A stretch of 64,000 nt of DNA, taken from positions 1-64,000 of the forward strand of contig JAIEMN010000012.1 of the NCBI GenBank assembly GCA_019752115.1, in the 5' to 3' direction. Position 1 is the stretch's first letter, and every line of letters begins with the position of its first letter. Both the position numbers and the translations under genes were made by a program. The notes under the pieces are model-generated. The model worked only from the letters and a program-made list of their open reading frames with translations, did no database searches and was not told where the DNA came from. Below are positions 62,053-64,000 of the stretch, piece after piece. The DNA comes from Gemmatimonadaceae bacterium. Its GTDB lineage: Bacteria; Gemmatimonadota; Gemmatimonadetes; Gemmatimonadales; Gemmatimonadaceae.

Positions 62053-63303
62053 ATGCCGCGCCCGTCGCTCGCCGCCATCTCGGAGAACGTGGGCATTGCC
62101 CTCGAGGCGCTCCGCGTGAGCAAGCTGCGGTCGGCGCTCACGATTCTTGGCGTCGTGATCGGCGTCGCCACCGTGATGACCATGGCCGCGATGGTGCAAG
62201 GCATTCGCGATCAGATCGTCACGACGATCGAGGTGGCCGGCCCCACGACCTTTTACGTGCTGAAGAAGTTCTCGCAGGTCCCGCTCAATCCGGACAACCT
62301 GCCGAAGGATGTTCGCATCCGCCCGGACCTCACCCGCGAGGAAGCCGACGCGATCGCCCGACTGCCGGAGGTGGCGTACGCGAGCATCTGGGCGCAAACG
62401 CTGGCGCGCATCGAGGCCGACGGCATCCGCTCGCAACAGATGGCGGTCTTCGGTGCCGACGACGGCTACACCCGCATCCAGGGCGGCGAGCTCGTGGACG
62501 GTCGCTGGTTCACGCGTGCGGAGCTGGCCGTCGGTGCGCCGGTGGTGGTGCTGGAGAGCGGCACCGCGCGGTCGCTCTTCGGCCAGGAGCCCTTGATGGG
62601 GCGCACGGTGCAGATCGGCGGTCGCCCGCTCACGGTGATCGGCCTCTGGGAAGCGCCGGAAAACATCTTTGCGCCGCCGGGGCAATCGGTGGGGGCCGTG
62701 GTGCCCTATCTGCTCATGGAGCACGCCTACCCGATCGACAAGAACAACGCACTCTGGATTCCGGTGAAGCCACGGGCCGGTGTCTCGGTGGCCGCCGCGC
62801 AGGGCGCGGTGACCATGGCACTCCGCGAGCAGCGTCATCTCCGGCCGGCCGATCGCAACACCTTCGATCTCGTCACCCAGGATCAGATCCTCGACACCTT
62901 CAACAGCATCACCAGCGTCTTCTTCCTGGTGATGATCGTGTTGAGCGGCGTGTCGCTGCTGGTTGGCGGGATCGGCGTGATGGCCATCATGACGGTCTCG
63001 GTCACGAGCCGCACCCGCGAGATCGGCGTGCGCAAGGCGCTTGGGGCGACGCGGCAGGACATCCTGATTCAGTTTCTCGTCGAGGCCTCCACGCTCACCG
63101 GCATCGGCGGCGCGATCGGCATCGTGCTCGGCCTGATCATGGGGCGCATCGCCGCGCTCGCGCTCAAGGTGGACGCCCCGGTGCCGCTCGCGTTCACCGT
63201 GGTCGCCGTCGTGGTCTCGGTCACGATTGGCGTCGTGTTTGGCATGGTGCCGGCCCGGCGGGCGGCGCGACTCGATCCCATCGAAGCGCTGCGCTACGAA
63301 TGA
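62053..63303 (+). CDS. MacB/FtsX-type permease 6 (even type)
   Basis: A 416-residue even-type permease. The start at 62053 lies one base after permease 5; the longer open frame upstream is wrong-frame coding inside it. It has an N-terminal helix LTILGVVIGVATVMTMAAMV, the FtsX motif TSRTREIGVRKALGATRQDI, and the tail LDPIEALRYE. It lacks the CDGxDxxC loop of permeases 2 and 4. No further subunit follows before the next leader region. Confidence 0.92.
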   Translation: MPRPSLAAISENVGIALEALRVSKLRSALTILGVVIGVATVMTMAAMVQGIRDQIVTTIEVAGPTTFYVLKKFSQVPLNPDNLPKDVRIRPDLTREEADAIARLPEVAYASIWAQTLARIEADGIRSQQMAVFGADDGYTRIQGGELVDGRWFTRAELAVGAPVVVLESGTARSLFGQEPLMGRTVQIGGRPLTVIGLWEAPENIFAPPGQSVGAVVPYLLMEHAYPIDKNNALWIPVKPRAGVSVAAAQGAVTMALREQRHLRPADRNTFDLVTQDQILDTFNSITSVFFLVMIVLSGVSLLVGGIGVMAIMTVSVTSRTREIGVRKALGATRQDILIQFLVEASTLTGIGGAIGIVLGLIMGRIAALALKVDAPVPLAFTVVAVVVSVTIGVVFGMVPARRAARLDPIEALRYE

Positions 63304-63501
63304 TTCCGCACTCCGGCGTGCGAGATGAGCCGCCTTTCATCCGCGGCGCCGAATTCATATTCTCGCAGGGTTAAGTCTGGAACGCCGTCGCCGAGACTAG
63401 GCGGTGAGACGTTTCGTCCCAGCGACTATTTCGCGCCGCCGCCGGCGCTACCGCTGGTATTTCACGACGAACGTCACGCAGCGTTGTGAGGAGTCCCGCC
63501 G
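63304..63501 (+). other. Leader region of the globin-coupled sensor gene
   Basis: A 198-base gap with no gene. An AT-rich patch (TTCATATTCT, about 63353-63362) stands out. Further on are GCGCCG/CGGCGC pairs and a GAGGAG ribosome-binding site just before the ATG at 63502. TTTCGTCCCA occurs here (about 63413-63422) and also before the diguanylate cyclase (43434-43443). Confidence 0.4.
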
Positions 63502-64000
63502 ATGTTTGCCCTGTTCAAGGGAAAGCCGCAAGCCGAACGTGAGTATCCCGTCGGCCAACTCACGGTGACCGATCCGGACATTCGCAAGCGCATCGATTTC
63601 CTGCGCGTCACCGCCGCCGATCTGGGCGTTATTCGCGCGTGGGAGAGCGCCTGCAAGGGCGTCTGCGACCCGATGATCGATGAGTTCTATCAGTTCATTT
63701 CGCGCACCCGCGAGACGCAGGCGATCATCGAGAAGCACACCACGGTGGACCGGCAACGCCCCATGGTCACGCGGTATGTCCTCGGCATGTTCGCCGGCAC
63801 GCTCGATGACGGCTACATCAAGTACCGTCAGCATGTCGGTCAGGTGCACGAGCGCATCGATCTGGATTCGAACTGGTATGTCGCGATGTACGAAGTCATT
63901 CGCGACCACATGTTCAAGGCCGTGGAGTCGGCGGGCGCCACGCCGGCCGAACAGCGGCGCTTCGAGCGGGCCTTCGATCGCCTGCTCAACCTCGACATCG
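63502..64000 (+). CDS. Globin-coupled sensor, N-terminal part (cut by the window end)
   Basis: The first 166 residues of a protein that runs past the window; no stop is reached. It starts after GAGGAG with MFALFKGK. The domain is protoglobin/globin-sensor-like: helices with DPDIRKRIDFLRVT, VCDPMIDEFYQFISRT, and the proximal-His region RQHVGQVHERIDLDSNWYVAMY, where H in VGQVHERI is the likely haem ligand. Such domains usually precede a GGDEF, methyl-accepting or kinase output domain. The output here is not visible. Confidence 0.85.
   Translation, partial: MFALFKGKPQAEREYPVGQLTVTDPDIRKRIDFLRVTAADLGVIRAWESACKGVCDPMIDEFYQFISRTRETQAIIEKHTTVDRQRPMVTRYVLGMFAGTLDDGYIKYRQHVGQVHERIDLDSNWYVAMYEVIRDHMFKAVESAGATPAEQRRFERAFDRLLNLDI

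Noticed and set aside
1-64000. tRNA, rRNA, CRISPR array, insertion sequence or prophage
   Set aside because: Gaps are short and none shows a cloverleaf, regular repeat-spacer pattern, transposase, integrase or phage structural gene by eye.

Overview
The window is a single high-GC, densely coded chromosomal stretch with no insertion sequence, phage gene, CRISPR array, rRNA or recognisable tRNA. The gene set is that of a diderm bacterium (LolA carrier, TolC-type outer-membrane protein, LepB, tripartite efflux). It is probably respiratory (a UbiE/MenG quinone methyltransferase), with a short SigA-type sigma factor, a VKOR-type disulfide system and many secreted peptidases. This mix fits Gemmatimonadota best. 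That assignment rests on gene content and composition only; no alignment was run.

Layout. 0.1-5.6 kb: lolA converges on a minus-strand housekeeping cluster (S41 protease, tmk, YlbF-like protein, prmC, prfA). 5.8-9.3 kb: a plus-strand run of CRP/FNR regulator, metallo-beta-lactamase hydrolase, ECF sigma factor and its probable membrane anti-sigma factor. 9.3-26.6 kb: a long minus-strand block. It holds a tightly overlapped hyuB-UDG-hyuA-Lnb-type-oxidoreductase-SpoIID-hemL-rimO-yajQ series, then rpoD/sigA, lepB, an aldehyde dehydrogenase, a membrane protein and an NtrC-family regulator. 26.7-39.6 kb: mostly single genes in mixed orientation, many secreted (lipoprotein, subtilisin, S9 peptidase, MBL hydrolase, D-aminoacylase, FKBP), plus comM, a ThrE exporter, an MFS carrier and a phosphopantetheinyl transferase. 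39.6-45.0 kb: ubiE/menG, a thioredoxin-like protein, VKOR, a DUF485-actP acetate-uptake pair and a diguanylate cyclase behind a hairpin-rich leader. 45.0-50.9 kb: a tandem Ser/Thr kinase (one lobe apparently dead) with a 1,374-residue histidine kinase. 51.0-63.3 kb: a secreted protein, then TolC-HlyD-ATPase followed by six MacB/FtsX-type permeases. 63.5 kb to the end: the start of a globin-coupled sensor cut by the window edge.

The most unusual unit is the 51.9-63.3 kb efflux locus. One outer-membrane channel, one adaptor and one ATPase are followed by three tandem permease pairs. Each pair has an odd-type and an even-type member, so the pair rather than the single permease seems to have been multiplied. 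A strong intrinsic terminator inside a long inverted repeat separates the ATPase from the permeases.

Regulatory patterns read directly from the bases include a CRP-like GTGA-N6-TCAC site between prfA and the CRP/FNR gene. A GGGTCGTACCC palindrome appears twice, with a near-copy, each at a divergent gene start. TANNNT lies 5-8 bases before the start codon of at least nine genes, which suggests leaderless transcripts.
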